Positions 32,156 to 41,594 of a stretch of 46,003 nt of DNA are shown here, piece after piece. Position numbers and translations under genes: made by a program. The notes beneath the pieces were generated by a model, which saw only the letters and a list, made by a program, of their open reading frames with translations, searched no databases and was not told where the DNA came from. The DNA comes from Deltaproteobacteria bacterium (GTDB lineage Bacteria > Myxococcota_A > Polyangia > JAAYKL01), in contig JAUXHN010000008.1 of assembly GCA_030621515.1 (NCBI GenBank), positions 1 to 46,003 on the forward strand, written 5' to 3'. Numbering within the stretch: position 1 is the stretch's first letter; every line of letters begins with the position of its first letter.

Positions 32156-32184
32156 GTGACGCGCGGCCCGAACCGTTATATAAT
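32156..32184 (+). promoter_or_regulatory. Sigma-70-type promoter upstream of the zinc-ribbon gene and second metal pump
   Basis: GTGACG at 32156-32161, 17 bases, then a perfect TATAAT at 32179-32184. It reads rightward into the small zinc-ribbon gene at 32304 and possibly the efflux operon at 32587. Confidence 0.5.
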
Positions 32185-32303
32185 GCATTCAAGTCCCGCT
32201 CGGTGGTCCGTGCGGTCTTCGAGTCTGCGCGAAACACGTCCGGGCGCTCGCGACGACTCTACAACAGTGCCCCTGGCTCGGGCTTGAGGAAAACTGGTAA
32301 CTC

Positions 32304-32495
32304 TTGACCTTTCCACAGAAAAACCACACCGTTGCCGAGCAGGAGCTGCGCTCCGTTTCCTCGCGCCACAAGCGGCCCCCGCCGCATCCAACCCGCTCGG
32401 GTCGTGTCAGCTGCCTCCGGTGCGGCGACTACTTCACCTCCTGGGACCTCAGGCGAAACCGGCTCTGCCCGGCCTGCGCCAAGAAGCGCTGGTAG
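32304..32495 (+). CDS. Small zinc-ribbon protein (63 aa)
   Basis: The C-terminal half reads SCLRCGDYFTSWDLRRNRLCPACAKKRW, two CxxC knuckles 18 residues apart as in small zinc-ribbon proteins that are common beside other genes in proteobacteria. The start is a TTG at 32304, and the N-terminal 35 residues are poorly ordered, so the true start is doubtful. It lies between a TATAAT promoter and the second RND pump, 91 bases upstream of it. Zn or another metal is the likely ligand; function unknown. Confidence 0.6.
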   Translation: MTFPQKNHTVAEQELRSVSSRHKRPPPHPTRSGRVSCLRCGDYFTSWDLRRNRLCPACAKKRW

Positions 32496-32586
32496 ATTTG
32501 GGTTGTCGGGGGGGAATCTCGGGCTAAATAGATCTACTTGGTTTCTCGTGCCTTTATCCATACCCTCACTCGAAGGAGTCAAGTAG

Positions 32587-33954
32587 ATGAGATCCATTCT
32601 TTGCATTCTACTCGCAAGCGCTGTTTTCTTCCCCTTTGAGGCCGTGAGCGGCGAATCCTCCTCCCAGCAGTTGGAACCCAAGAAGGCATCGTACGATTCC
32701 GCTCTCTTGCAAGTACAAGGAGAGCCGCTCACTTTGAGTGACGCGCTCGACACGGCACTGCAGAACAACCCCAGGCTGGCCGCTTGGGGGCATCAGGTTG
32801 CGGCAGATGAAGCCCTGCTGCAAGGGGACGAGGCGTATCCCAACCCGGAGCTGGGGGTGGATGTTGAGGATTTTCTTGGCTCCGGCGAGGCGCGGGGGGT
32901 GGATGCGCTCCAGGTCACCGCATCCCTGAGTCAGGAGGTGCAGCTCGGGGGCAAACCGGGCGCCCGCCGGGAGGTGAAAACAGCCCGCAAGGAAATCTCG
33001 AATCTCGAGTATCAAATCAAAAAACAGCTGCTCATGGCCGATGTGGCGACCGCCTTTTTGGAGGTTCTTGCCCACGAGCGCAGGCTCGCCAACGCGCAGG
33101 AGGTAGAGCTACTGGCGGCGGAGACGGTCAGAGCCTTTGAAGATCAGGTCGAGGCGGGTCGGGGCGCCCCCATCGAGGTCGACAAGGCCGCAATCGTGTT
33201 CTCCCTGGCCTCCCTGGCAAGGGAGCAGGCGCAGCGTGCCCGACACGTCGGGAGGCAGCGATTGGCAGCGGTCTGCGGCAAGGAGCAGATCTTTTTTGGA
33301 GAGTTGGTGGGTTCCCTGGAGACCATTGCGCCGCTTCTCTCCCTTGATGCACTACTGGAGCGTATCGAGAGTAGTCCGACGGTGATGGCAAGGGCAGCCG
33401 AACTCCGACATAAAAAGGCGCTCTTCGAGCTCGCGCGGGCCAATCGTGTGCCGGACATCTCTTTTAGCCTGGGGTACCGCTGGATCAATGCAGCGAAGGA
33501 CAGCGCAGTGGTGGCGGGGGTCGCCGTGCCCTTGCCGTTTGTGAACCGCAACCAGGGACCGATAGGGGCGGCAGCCGAGCTCAGAGATAAATCAGGAAAG
33601 GAGTCGGAACACCAACGGATCCAGCTGGTGCGCGAATTGATCGAAACCTACCACCTCCTCGCCATCGAACAAAAACGGGCGACGGTGCTCAGAAAAGAAA
33701 TCTACCCCAGGGCGGAGGCCACGTTCGAAGCAGTCAGGGAGGGATATCGAATCGGAAGGTTCGGCTATCTCGATCTCCTGGATGCACAAAGAACCCTGTT
33801 TGAAATCAAGGAGCAGGCCCTGGAGGCCCTGATTGCCTATCAGCGCACTGCTGTCCAGATCGCCCGGATTGCAGCGCTGCCCATCTCCCCCGACAAATTC
33901 ACAGAAAGAAAAATGGAAGAAAATCAGAAGGAGCGAACGCACCATGACCAATAG
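32587..33954 (+). CDS. czcC: Outer-membrane channel of the second RND metal pump (CzcC/TolC family)
   Basis: The 455-aa protein has a signal peptide (ILLASAVFFPFEAVSGES) and the TolC-like repeats: LSDALDTALQNNPRLAAWGHQVAADEALLQGDEAYPNPELGVDVEDF near the start and YRIGRFGYLDLLDAQRTLFEIKEQALEALIAYQRTAVQIARI near the end. GGAG precedes the ATG. It overlaps the next gene by 11 bases. It is only distantly similar to the first CzcC of the window by eye, so the two pumps are not recent duplicates. Confidence 0.94.
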   Translation: MRSILCILLASAVFFPFEAVSGESSSQQLEPKKASYDSALLQVQGEPLTLSDALDTALQNNPRLAAWGHQVAADEALLQGDEAYPNPELGVDVEDFLGSGEARGVDALQVTASLSQEVQLGGKPGARREVKTARKEISNLEYQIKKQLLMADVATAFLEVLAHERRLANAQEVELLAAETVRAFEDQVEAGRGAPIEVDKAAIVFSLASLAREQAQRARHVGRQRLAAVCGKEQIFFGELVGSLETIAPLLSLDALLERIESSPTVMARAAELRHKKALFELARANRVPDISFSLGYRWINAAKDSAVVAGVAVPLPFVNRNQGPIGAAAELRDKSGKESEHQRIQLVRELIETYHLLAIEQKRATVLRKEIYPRAEATFEAVREGYRIGRFGYLDLLDAQRTLFEIKEQALEALIAYQRTAVQIARIAALPISPDKFTERKMEENQKERTHHDQ

Positions 33955-35104
33955 ATGGATTCTATTCATCAGTGCATTGATGTTGATACTGGCCGGAGGA
34001 TGCTCATCCGGGGAGAGTGAAGAGGCGGCTCCCACCGGTGCGGTTTCCGAAGACCCGGAGATCCTGACCCTCTCCGAGCAGGCTGCGGCGAACGCGAACG
34101 TTGGAACGGCCGGGGTTGGAGAGGCGCTGATCAAAAAGGCGCTTGTGCTACAGGGGGAGATCCATCCGGTTCCCGAAAAATTGGCCGCCATCGTTGCCCG
34201 TCTGGAGGGAGTGGTGACCAGGGTTGCCATAAAGGAGGGTGACCATGTGAAAAAGGGGGATGCGATCGTCACAATCGAGAGCAAGAAGCTCGTAGAGACA
34301 AAACTCGCCTACCTGGAATCCGAGCACAAGCTGGAATTCGCCCGCGAGGCTCTGGACAGAGAGAAGCAGCTGATGGAGAAGAAGATCACTTCCAAGGAAG
34401 TGTACCAGAAGGTAGCGCACGAGCTGGAGGAGGCCAATCTCGACCACTCGGCCGCCCTGCAGCGACTGAAGCTGCTTGGCTTCACGGAGAAGGGGCTCCA
34501 CAAGCTCGCGAAAAACCCAAACAAGAAGATGACCAGCTACACCCTTCGAGCCCCCTTTTCCGGCGAGGTGATCAAAAAGGACGTCACCATCGGTGAAGCG
34601 GTGATGGATGAAAAAACGCTCTTCAATCTGGCAGATCTCTCGGAACTCCAGGTGGAGATCAAGGTTCCCATGAGGTCTATTCCCTTGTTCAGGAAGGATG
34701 ATACCGTGACGGTCTCCTGTGAGGTGCTCGACCTCAAAACCGATGGAACCGTTACCTTCATTGCTTCCACGGCTGATTCTCAGACCCGCACCATCCCGGT
34801 CAAGGTTACGATTGCCAACCCCGAGGGTAAATGGCGCCCTGGAATGCCCGCCAAGGTAATGGTCGAAAATGCGTCTTTTACCGTGCCGCTCGCAGTGCCC
34901 CTCGTTGCGGTGCAGGAGGTAGAGGGTCGCCCGGCGGTCTTTGTCCAGACCAGGAAAAACAGCTACCGGCTCGTCCACGTCGAATTGGGGGAGAAGGACG
35001 AACAACATCAGGAAATTACCGAGGGTCTGGAGGCAGGTGCGTATGTGGCGACCGTGAACAGCCTCGTCTTGAAGTCCGAGCATCTGAAGAGACAGGGAGA
35101 GTAG
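33944..35104 (+). CDS. czcB: Periplasmic adaptor lipoprotein of the second RND pump (CzcB family)
   Basis: The ATG at 33944 follows AAGGAG and overlaps the end of the channel gene. The 386-aa protein has a lipoprotein signal (LILAGGCSSG) and the adaptor body with VARLEGVVTRVAIKEGDHVKKGDAIVTIESKKLVETK, a long coiled-coil hairpin (LESEHKLEFAREALDREKQLMEKK) and the return strand YTLRAPFSGEVIKKDVTIGEAV. Unlike the first adaptor it has no His-rich or Cys-rich metal-binding stretch. Confidence 0.94.
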   Translation: MTNRWILFISALMLILAGGCSSGESEEAAPTGAVSEDPEILTLSEQAAANANVGTAGVGEALIKKALVLQGEIHPVPEKLAAIVARLEGVVTRVAIKEGDHVKKGDAIVTIESKKLVETKLAYLESEHKLEFAREALDREKQLMEKKITSKEVYQKVAHELEEANLDHSAALQRLKLLGFTEKGLHKLAKNPNKKMTSYTLRAPFSGEVIKKDVTIGEAVMDEKTLFNLADLSELQVEIKVPMRSIPLFRKDDTVTVSCEVLDLKTDGTVTFIASTADSQTRTIPVKVTIANPEGKWRPGMPAKVMVENASFTVPLAVPLVAVQEVEGRPAVFVQTRKNSYRLVHVELGEKDEQHQEITEGLEAGAYVATVNSLVLKSEHLKRQGE

Positions 35105-35107
35105 GTC

Positions 35108-38100
35108 GTGATATCCCAACTGCTCACACGCTCACTGACGGGGCGACTCATGACGCTCCTTCTGGCCATGGTCGCCGTGGGATTCGGTCTCTGGTCCTAT
35201 GGGGAGATCCCCATCGACGCCTTCCCGGACATCTCCACCCCCCAGGTTCAGGTGATTGTAAAGGCTCCGGGTATGAGCCCCATCGAGGTGGAACAGCGGG
35301 TAACCTATCCAATCGAGACAGAGGTACAGGGAATTCCGGATCAGACGGTGCTGCGCTCCATCACCAAGTACGCGCTCTCGGTTATCACCATCGACTTCAA
35401 GGATGGCACAGACATCTACTGGGCCCGACAGCAGATCAGCGAACGGATCAGCCAAATTCTCTCGGGTCTGCCTGACGGAGCGGAAGGGGGGCTCGCGCCC
35501 ATTACCACCCCCCTGAGCGATGTCTACATGTTCATGCTTCAGAGCGAGAAGCACACACCGCGCGAGTTGCGCAGCATCCTGGACTGGCAGATCAGGCCGA
35601 GGCTGCTCCCGGTAGAGGGGGTGGCGGATGTCAACTCCCTCGGTGGAGAGGTGAGGAGTTTTCAGGTAACGCCGCGCCCCAACGCTCTTCTTGCCTTTGC
35701 TCTGAGCGTGGAGGACGTCAGCGCCGCCATCGCCCGCAACAACAACAACGCGGGTGGCGATCGGTACACCCGCAACGACGAGGTGATCCTGATTCGTTCA
35801 GTGGGTCAGCTCAAGAATATCGAGGATCTGGGCAGTATCACCGTGGCCACGAGAGACAAGGAGCCCATCTTGTTGCGCACGGTGGCTGATGTCACCGAAG
35901 GAGCCATGGTGCGCTTCGGCGGCGTGACCCGCCACGGCCTGGGTGAAGGGGTCCAGGGGGTGGTTCTCAACCGGCGGGGCGCCAACGGTCGCAAGACTGT
36001 GGAAGCCGTCAAGGTCGCCCTTGAGGAGATCAAGAAGAGCCTTCCCGGGGGTGTGACCATCGAGCCCTTCTATGATCGCACCGAGCTCATCAACGCGGCG
36101 GTCTCCAACGTGGAGTTTGCGCTTCTGGGCGCGGTGGGATTGGTGTTGCTGGTGCTGTTCCTCTTTTTGGGAAACCTGCGCGCAGCCCTGACCACCGGTC
36201 TGATCCTGCCGCTGACCGTCCTGGTCACCTTTGGGGTGATGAGTCAGATTGGGATCACGGCCAACCTGATGTCGCTCGGCGGGCTTGCAATCGCTATCGG
36301 CATCCTGGTGGACTCGGCCGTTGTTATGGTGGAGAACATCCACAGCGAAACCATGGCGAAGGGGGCAGGTTACAGCCGGCTGAACCTGATCTACAACGCC
36401 GCCCGCGAGGTCGCCTCACCGATAATCATTGGGGTGGTGATCATCGTGATCTCCCTGATTCCCATCGCCACCCTGACCGGCATAGAAGGCAAGCTCTTCG
36501 CCCCGCTGGCGATCACGGTCTCCATCGCCGTGCTCACCTCGTTGGTGCTTTCCCTGACGGTGATTCCCGTTCTGGCCAGCTTGATCATGAAACCGACCGA
36601 CGCCAAGCAGAGCCGTTTGATGCGGTGGTTGCTGGGCCTCTACCGACCGACGATCCGCCTTGCCCTGGCTCATAAAAAACTCGCCTTCTCCCTGGTGGCC
36701 GTCGGTCTTGCGGGAGCGGGGATCCTTTTTCTCTTCATCGGCGCGGAGTTCCTTCCATACCTCGATGAGGGTACTCTGGTGATACAGACAGAGAAGCTGC
36801 CCACCATCTCCCTGGAACGATCCATGGCCATCGACACGGATATCCAGAAAGCGTTGATGAAACTGCCGGAGGTAAAGGGGATGGTCTCCCGGGTCGGCTC
36901 GGATGAGCTGCGCCTCGACCCCATGGGGTTCAACGAAACCGACGCCTTCCTCATCACCTCGCCCCGTTCCGAGTGGCCCGTGGACGACGTCTTTGAACTA
37001 CAGGCCAGGATACGCAACATCCTGGACGAGTTCCCCGGGGTGGACTACAGCTTCACCCAACCTATCGATATGCGGGTTTCCGAGATGCTTACCGGCGTGC
37101 GCTCTGCCGTGGCGGTCAAGATCCAGGGCGACGATCTCGAGAAGCTCGACGAGTTCGGTCGCAAGATAGAGGCCGTCATCCGAAAGATCCCCGGCAGCGT
37201 AGATATCCTGCGCACCCAGCTTACCGGGCAAAAGTATCTCAATATCGAGATGCGCAATGATCTGATGGCTCGTGCCGGGGTGAGCACCGACGACATCAAC
37301 TCCCTGGTGAGCACCGCTCTGGGCGGCACGGTGGCCTCCGAGATAATCGAGGGCAACCGACGGATTCCGGTGGTGGTACGATTTCCAAAGAAGATGCGTA
37401 GCTCGGCCGCCATGATCGGCAACATCCTGGTGGACACTCCGTCCGGTAAAAAGATCCGCCTTTCGGATCTTACCACCATCACGGAGGTGGACGGGCCGGT
37501 ACAGATCAAGCGGGAGAACGGCAAGCGCCAGGTAGTTATCCAGGTCAACGTACAGGGACGTGATGTGGTTGGGTTCGTGGCCGACATCGAACGCGCCATC
37601 GACGCAAAGGTCAAGCTGCCCGAAGGTTTCTTCATCACCTACGGCGGCCAGTTCGAGAACCAGCAGCGGGCCTCCAAACACCTGCTGTTCGTCATTCCGC
37701 TCACTATTTTTCTGATTCTGCTGCTGCTCTTCATGACCTTTCACTCCCTGAGACAGTCCCTGGTGATCCTGCTCAACATACCCCTGGCCATGATCGGCGG
37801 AGTGGTCGCGCTCTTTGCCACCGGGTTCTACATCTCGGTGCCCGCCTCCGTCGGGTTCATTGCGCTGCTCGGCATCGCGGTTGCCAACGGGGTGGTGATG
37901 CTCAGCTTCTTCAACCAGCTCAGGGAACGGGGCATGGATCTGGAGGAAGCCGTGATCAAGGGGGCCGAGCTGCGGCTGCGCCCGATCATGATGACGTCAC
38001 TTCTGACCATCCTGGGTCTGGTGCCGCTGCTGATAGCCACCGGCCCGGGCTCGGAGATCCAGAAACCCCTGGCGGTGGTAGTTGTGGGAGGCGTCTTCAC

Positions 38101-38239
38101 CTCCACCGCTCTGACCTTGGTGCTGTTGCCTATTCTCTACGCTGCGTCTGAGGCCTGGGCGCAGCGCCATGTACTAAAAATGCAGCGAAAAAAAGACCGC
38201 CTGCTTGCGGAACCTCAAACCCGGGAAGGTGACCAATGA
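35108..38239 (+). CDS. czcA: Heavy-metal efflux RND transporter, second copy (CzcA family)
   Basis: The 1043-aa pump starts at a GTG three bases after the adaptor stop. It has the twelve-helix RND layout with GEIPIDAFPDISTPQVQVIVKAPGMSP at the start, LGGLAIAIGILVDSAVVMVENIH in helix 4 and EIQKPLAVVVVGGVFTSTALTLVLLPILY at the end. In helix 4 the first Asp of classical CzcA is absent, as in the first pump. The 3' end overlaps the DUF3240 gene by four bases. The metal is not known. Confidence 0.96.
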   Translation: MISQLLTRSLTGRLMTLLLAMVAVGFGLWSYGEIPIDAFPDISTPQVQVIVKAPGMSPIEVEQRVTYPIETEVQGIPDQTVLRSITKYALSVITIDFKDGTDIYWARQQISERISQILSGLPDGAEGGLAPITTPLSDVYMFMLQSEKHTPRELRSILDWQIRPRLLPVEGVADVNSLGGEVRSFQVTPRPNALLAFALSVEDVSAAIARNNNNAGGDRYTRNDEVILIRSVGQLKNIEDLGSITVATRDKEPILLRTVADVTEGAMVRFGGVTRHGLGEGVQGVVLNRRGANGRKTVEAVKVALEEIKKSLPGGVTIEPFYDRTELINAAVSNVEFALLGAVGLVLLVLFLFLGNLRAALTTGLILPLTVLVTFGVMSQIGITANLMSLGGLAIAIGILVDSAVVMVENIHSETMAKGAGYSRLNLIYNAAREVASPIIIGVVIIVISLIPIATLTGIEGKLFAPLAITVSIAVLTSLVLSLTVIPVLASLIMKPTDAKQSRLMRWLLGLYRPTIRLALAHKKLAFSLVAVGLAGAGILFLFIGAEFLPYLDEGTLVIQTEKLPTISLERSMAIDTDIQKALMKLPEVKGMVSRVGSDELRLDPMGFNETDAFLITSPRSEWPVDDVFELQARIRNILDEFPGVDYSFTQPIDMRVSEMLTGVRSAVAVKIQGDDLEKLDEFGRKIEAVIRKIPGSVDILRTQLTGQKYLNIEMRNDLMARAGVSTDDINSLVSTALGGTVASEIIEGNRRIPVVVRFPKKMRSSAAMIGNILVDTPSGKKIRLSDLTTITEVDGPVQIKRENGKRQVVIQVNVQGRDVVGFVADIERAIDAKVKLPEGFFITYGGQFENQQRASKHLLFVIPLTIFLILLLLFMTFHSLRQSLVILLNIPLAMIGGVVALFATGFYISVPASVGFIALLGIAVANGVVMLSFFNQLRERGMDLEEAVIKGAELRLRPIMMTSLLTILGLVPLLIATGPGSEIQKPLAVVVVGGVFTSTALTLVLLPILYAASEAWAQRHVLKMQRKKDRLLAEPQTREGDQ

Positions 38240-38541
38240 AATGCCTCACCCTCATCGTCAATCGATCTACCCAGGGCGATATCATCAAGGCCCTGCGAGC
38301 TTCGCCCGAGGTGAGCACGTACACCATTTCCCACGGCGAGGGACACTATGGCGACAGTGTTCCTCCTTTCGAGTCCGCCCACGACGAAATCAAGGGGTAT
38401 GTCCCTCGAATTCGAATCGACCTGATTCTCGAAGACGAAACTGTGAGCAAGGTGTTGGAGAGGGTCAAACAGTGCAGCGTTTGCACCTCGAAGCTCGGCA
38501 TCTACTGGACATCAACAGTGGATACAATCGGCAATTTGTAA
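38236..38541 (+). CDS. DUF3240 family (P-II-like) protein linked to metal efflux
   Basis: The 101-aa protein (MKCLTLIVNRSTQGDIIKALRASPEVSTYTISHGEGHY) fits the small P-II/CutA-like ferredoxin-fold DUF3240 family, which commonly closes CzcCBA-type operons. It may bind metal ions or modulate the pump from the cytoplasm; two cysteines (CSVC) lie near the C-terminus. Start and pump stop overlap in ATGA, so it is translated with the pump. Confidence 0.85.
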   Translation: MKCLTLIVNRSTQGDIIKALRASPEVSTYTISHGEGHYGDSVPPFESAHDEIKGYVPRIRIDLILEDETVSKVLERVKQCSVCTSKLGIYWTSTVDTIGNL

Positions 38542-38630
38542 GCGAGCTGAACCAGAAAAAAAAACGGAGTCCTGCTGTCTCATTTGCTTGAAGATACCTT
38601 TAGTTCTCCTCCTGCGGGTTCGATCTGAGA

Positions 38631-38636
38631 TATAAT
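38631..38636 (+). promoter_or_regulatory. Isolated TATAAT, possible -10 of the FG-GAP lipoprotein gene
   Basis: A perfect TATAAT lies 48 bases before the ATG at 38684, in a 142-base intergenic stretch. I see no good -35 at the right distance, so the assignment is weak. Nothing else is recognisable in this gap. Confidence 0.3.
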
Positions 38637-38683
38637 CCACGTACGCAATGGACGACGGCTCGGCGCACAACGGAGGTATCCAG

Positions 38684-41107
38684 ATGCGAAGCGCAGTTCA
38701 GTATTCTATGATGTTTTTGGTTTGCATCACGGTGGCTATCGCCGGTTGCAAGAAAGACAAGAAGGACACCCCTGACGCAGGAACCGACGCGGGCGAGGAC
38801 GCGGGCCAGGAATCCATCCTGCCCTCCGATTTCGAACGCTTCTGCACGGGTCTCGACTGGCTCGATACCCTCTCGCCGGCCACCGTCAGCGAGTTGAGCG
38901 GTGAGTATATTGGTGTGTACGCCGATTTTCCGGTCGGTACATTGGAGACTATGAAGGTGATCCCGGAACACCCATTTCACGCAACTTCAATCAGGGTTGC
39001 CTTCTCCGGCGATGCCGGACCGGTAAAGATCCGGCTGATGAACACGTTTGGCCGGTCCTACCCCGACACAGACGCCGAGGACGGCGATCTGATCCCACCG
39101 ATAGAGATCGAGGTGGAGTCCCCCGATCCGGAAGTGTTTGTAGAGTTGGATATCACTGATCTGGAGGTTTTCCTCCTCCCGACCCAGCACTATATGATCG
39201 TCAGCGAGCGTCTCGCAGGGAGCCCCAAGCCTGTAGTGGAAGACCTGCCGGATGGTGAATGGTCCAGGGCGATGATGCACATCCCCGGGGAGGCCATGCC
39301 ATACGGAAGCGAAGGCAACTTCAGAATGGAGCTCACGGGTGACTACTTCTGCGAATGGGAGGAACCTGACCGATGGTTCGGGAAAGACGAAACACAGCTG
39401 TTCAGCCAGGAAAATTCAACCAGGGTCTCCATCGCCGATCTCAACGGTGACGGGCACGATGACATCATCGTCAACGCGGGCGGGCCGCTCGCCTTCTTCG
39501 GCGATGGTCAGGGCGGTTTTACCGATCCGGGGTTCGATCCTTTCCCCGACGCGATCAGCTCGTCGCCGCCTGTCTTCGGAGACGTGGATAACGACGGCGA
39601 TCTGGATGCCTTCTCGCGACCATACGTGGCCGCCGACAACGACGGTGACGGAGAGACGATCCTCGAAGGAGATTGCAACGACGCCGATGATACCATCAAC
39701 ACCGGTGAAACGGAGATCCCCGGGAACGGCGTGGACGACGATTGCGATCTCCAGGCCGACGATGGAACAGACACGTCCGACGCCGACTCGGACGGTGTCA
39801 CAATCGCGGAGGGAGATTGCGACGATACGCGGGATTCGGTCTACCCGGGCGCTGTCGAGATCCTGGATCGGCTGGACAACAACTGCGACGGCCAGGTGGA
39901 CGAAACCTTTGTGAACAAGATTCTCCTCAACGATGGGAGCGGACACTTCACGGAGCTTGTCAACTCTGGCGTGGAGGCTCTCGATCACAGTACCGCTGCG
40001 GGATTCGGCGACGGAGACGGCGATGGGAACCTCGACATCTACTGGGGCAACTGGCTCGTCACTTATCCGAACGACGCCGCGACACAGGATCGTTACTTCG
40101 AGGGCTCGGGCGACGGCAATTTCACCGACGCCCAGACTGCGGCGGGGTTGCTCCTCACCGTCCCCTACTCCTGCTACGGCGTGATGTGGAACGACTTCAA
40201 CAACGACGGATGGCAAGACATCTACGTGTCCAACTATCACTTGTATCCAAATCAACTCTGGCAAAACCAGGGTGACGGCTCCTTTGTGGACATGGCCGAA
40301 ATCCTGGAAGTCGCGTTCGACGATATCCCCGGTCCGTATTCCAATCTTTCGGGCGGACATTCCTACGGTGGTGACTTCGGTGATTTCGACAACGACGGCG
40401 ACATGGACTTCTTCCTGGCGAACCTCGCCCACCCGCGAGTTCAACCATGGAGCGATCCCAGCATGTTCAATATCAACCAGGGTCCTCCCGACTATGAATT
40501 TGTAAACATGCGGCAGGAGTACGGCTTCATTTACGATGAGGGAGATGTCAACGCGACTTTCCTTGATTTCGACAACGACATGGACCTGGATATCGTGATC
40601 GCGTCACTTTACACCGGCCACTTCTCCCGCTTCTATCGCAACGACGGAGAGGACGGATTCGTCGATGTGACTTACGAAACCAACACAGCCATACACGACT
40701 CAGTCAGCGTTGTGTGGTCAGACGTTGACGAGGATGGAGACCCGGATATCATCATCGCCGATCGTGCTGGCACACCGAACGTGACTCTCTTCATCAATCG
40801 TGTGGGTCAGGACAACAACTGGATAGAACTGGTTCTTGAAGGCACGACCACCAACCGGGGCGCCGTGGGCGCGCGAGTGACCCTCGAAGCGGGCGGCGTC
40901 ACTCAAATGCGGGACATTCGCGGAGGCGGCGGCCACGAGAATACTCAGAACTCCAGCGTCGTCCACTTCGGTTTGGGTCAGGAATCGTCAATCGATCATG
41001 TGTCGGTCCGCTGGGTCGGCGGAGCCACCGAAGTGATATCGGGCATTACGCCGAACGGTCGGTTCGCGATCGTTGAGGGCTCCGGCGCCGGCACATCGTT
41101 GAAGTAG
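38684..41107 (+). CDS. FG-GAP/VCBS-repeat lipoprotein with MopE-type metal-binding motifs and ASPIC/UnbV C-terminus
   Basis: The 807-aa protein starts at the ATG after GGAGG. It has a lipoprotein signal (VAIAGCKK), an Asp/Ala/Gly linker (DAGTDAGEDAGQE), an N-terminal beta-rich domain and then repeated calcium-loop motifs (DLNGDGHDD, DVDNDGDLD, DFDNDGDMD). Two copies of the MopE-type metal-binding motif sit inside, around GDCNDADDTINTGETEIPGNGVDDDCD and GDCDDTRDSVYPGAVEILDRLDNNCDG. The end is an ASPIC/UnbV domain (GAVGARVTLEAGG...RWVGGATEVISG). It is probably a surface-exposed, calcium-stabilised propeller; the ligand is unknown. Such architectures are typical of Myxococcota-like genomes. Confidence 0.9.
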   Translation: MRSAVQYSMMFLVCITVAIAGCKKDKKDTPDAGTDAGEDAGQESILPSDFERFCTGLDWLDTLSPATVSELSGEYIGVYADFPVGTLETMKVIPEHPFHATSIRVAFSGDAGPVKIRLMNTFGRSYPDTDAEDGDLIPPIEIEVESPDPEVFVELDITDLEVFLLPTQHYMIVSERLAGSPKPVVEDLPDGEWSRAMMHIPGEAMPYGSEGNFRMELTGDYFCEWEEPDRWFGKDETQLFSQENSTRVSIADLNGDGHDDIIVNAGGPLAFFGDGQGGFTDPGFDPFPDAISSSPPVFGDVDNDGDLDAFSRPYVAADNDGDGETILEGDCNDADDTINTGETEIPGNGVDDDCDLQADDGTDTSDADSDGVTIAEGDCDDTRDSVYPGAVEILDRLDNNCDGQVDETFVNKILLNDGSGHFTELVNSGVEALDHSTAAGFGDGDGDGNLDIYWGNWLVTYPNDAATQDRYFEGSGDGNFTDAQTAAGLLLTVPYSCYGVMWNDFNNDGWQDIYVSNYHLYPNQLWQNQGDGSFVDMAEILEVAFDDIPGPYSNLSGGHSYGGDFGDFDNDGDMDFFLANLAHPRVQPWSDPSMFNINQGPPDYEFVNMRQEYGFIYDEGDVNATFLDFDNDMDLDIVIASLYTGHFSRFYRNDGEDGFVDVTYETNTAIHDSVSVVWSDVDEDGDPDIIIADRAGTPNVTLFINRVGQDNNWIELVLEGTTTNRGAVGARVTLEAGGVTQMRDIRGGGGHENTQNSSVVHFGLGQESSIDHVSVRWVGGATEVISGITPNGRFAIVEGSGAGTSLK

Positions 41108-41119
41108 CGATATGAGCCG

Positions 41120-41527
41120 CTATTTCTCAGGCTCAAATGTCCAGTTTCCAAAACCGCCCCAATTGAAGATATGATCATAGCCGGCCCTGGCCATCTTTTT
41201 GGCCGCCATCTGTGCCCGACCGCCGGTCTCGCAGTAGACGATGATCATCTTGTCTTTGGGAGGCAGTGGGTTGTCGGTGTCCAGATTTCCGTTGGGCAGA
41301 TTGGACGCCGTGGGGATGTGACCCTTTGCGTACTTGCCTTCTGGCCGCACGTCCACAATGCGAAAATCCCCGTCATCGACGGTCTGCCCCTCATCGATGA
41401 GCGCCTTGAGCGCGGCCGGTTCGTCGAGTCCCGACGACAGCTCCTTGGGAAAGGTGTCGTAGTGAACACACGATACACAAAAAACCATCAATAGAAGCAC
41501 TGGAAAAGAAAATCTAATATCGCTCAT
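41120..41527 (-). CDS. Rhodanese-domain lipoprotein
   Basis: The 135-aa product (ATG 41527, AAAGGCG seven bases upstream; an ATG at 41545 is also in frame) has a lipoprotein signal (LLMVFCVSCVHYD) and one rhodanese domain. Its motifs are RIVDVRPEGKYAKGHIPTASN and the active-site loop CETGGRAQ with the catalytic cysteine. It would act in the periplasm in sulfur transfer or as a binding module. It converges with the FG-GAP gene 12 bases away. Confidence 0.88.
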   Translation of the reverse strand: MSDIRFSFPVLLLMVFCVSCVHYDTFPKELSSGLDEPAALKALIDEGQTVDDGDFRIVDVRPEGKYAKGHIPTASNLPNGNLDTDNPLPPKDKMIIVYCETGGRAQMAAKKMARAGYDHIFNWGGFGNWTFEPEK

Positions 41528-41594
41528 TGTTCGCCTTTGTCTCATTAATTTGAAGGCACCGTATCCCTATTTGCCACAATATGAACATACTAAT

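Noticed and set aside
33833-33943. N-terminal extension of the second CzcB from an upstream start
   Set aside because: The lipoprotein signal begins at the ATG at 33944 with an AAGGAG site; the extension is out-of-frame reading of the channel gene.
37750-37756. Single TGAGACA inside the second czcA gene
   Set aside because: Isolated, inside a coding region and without a -24/-12 promoter; a few single copies are expected by chance.
41538-41544. Single TGTCTCA upstream of the rhodanese lipoprotein gene
   Set aside because: Only one half-site and no GG-N10-GC promoter nearby, so I do not count it in the regulon. The same holds for TGTCTCA at 38577.
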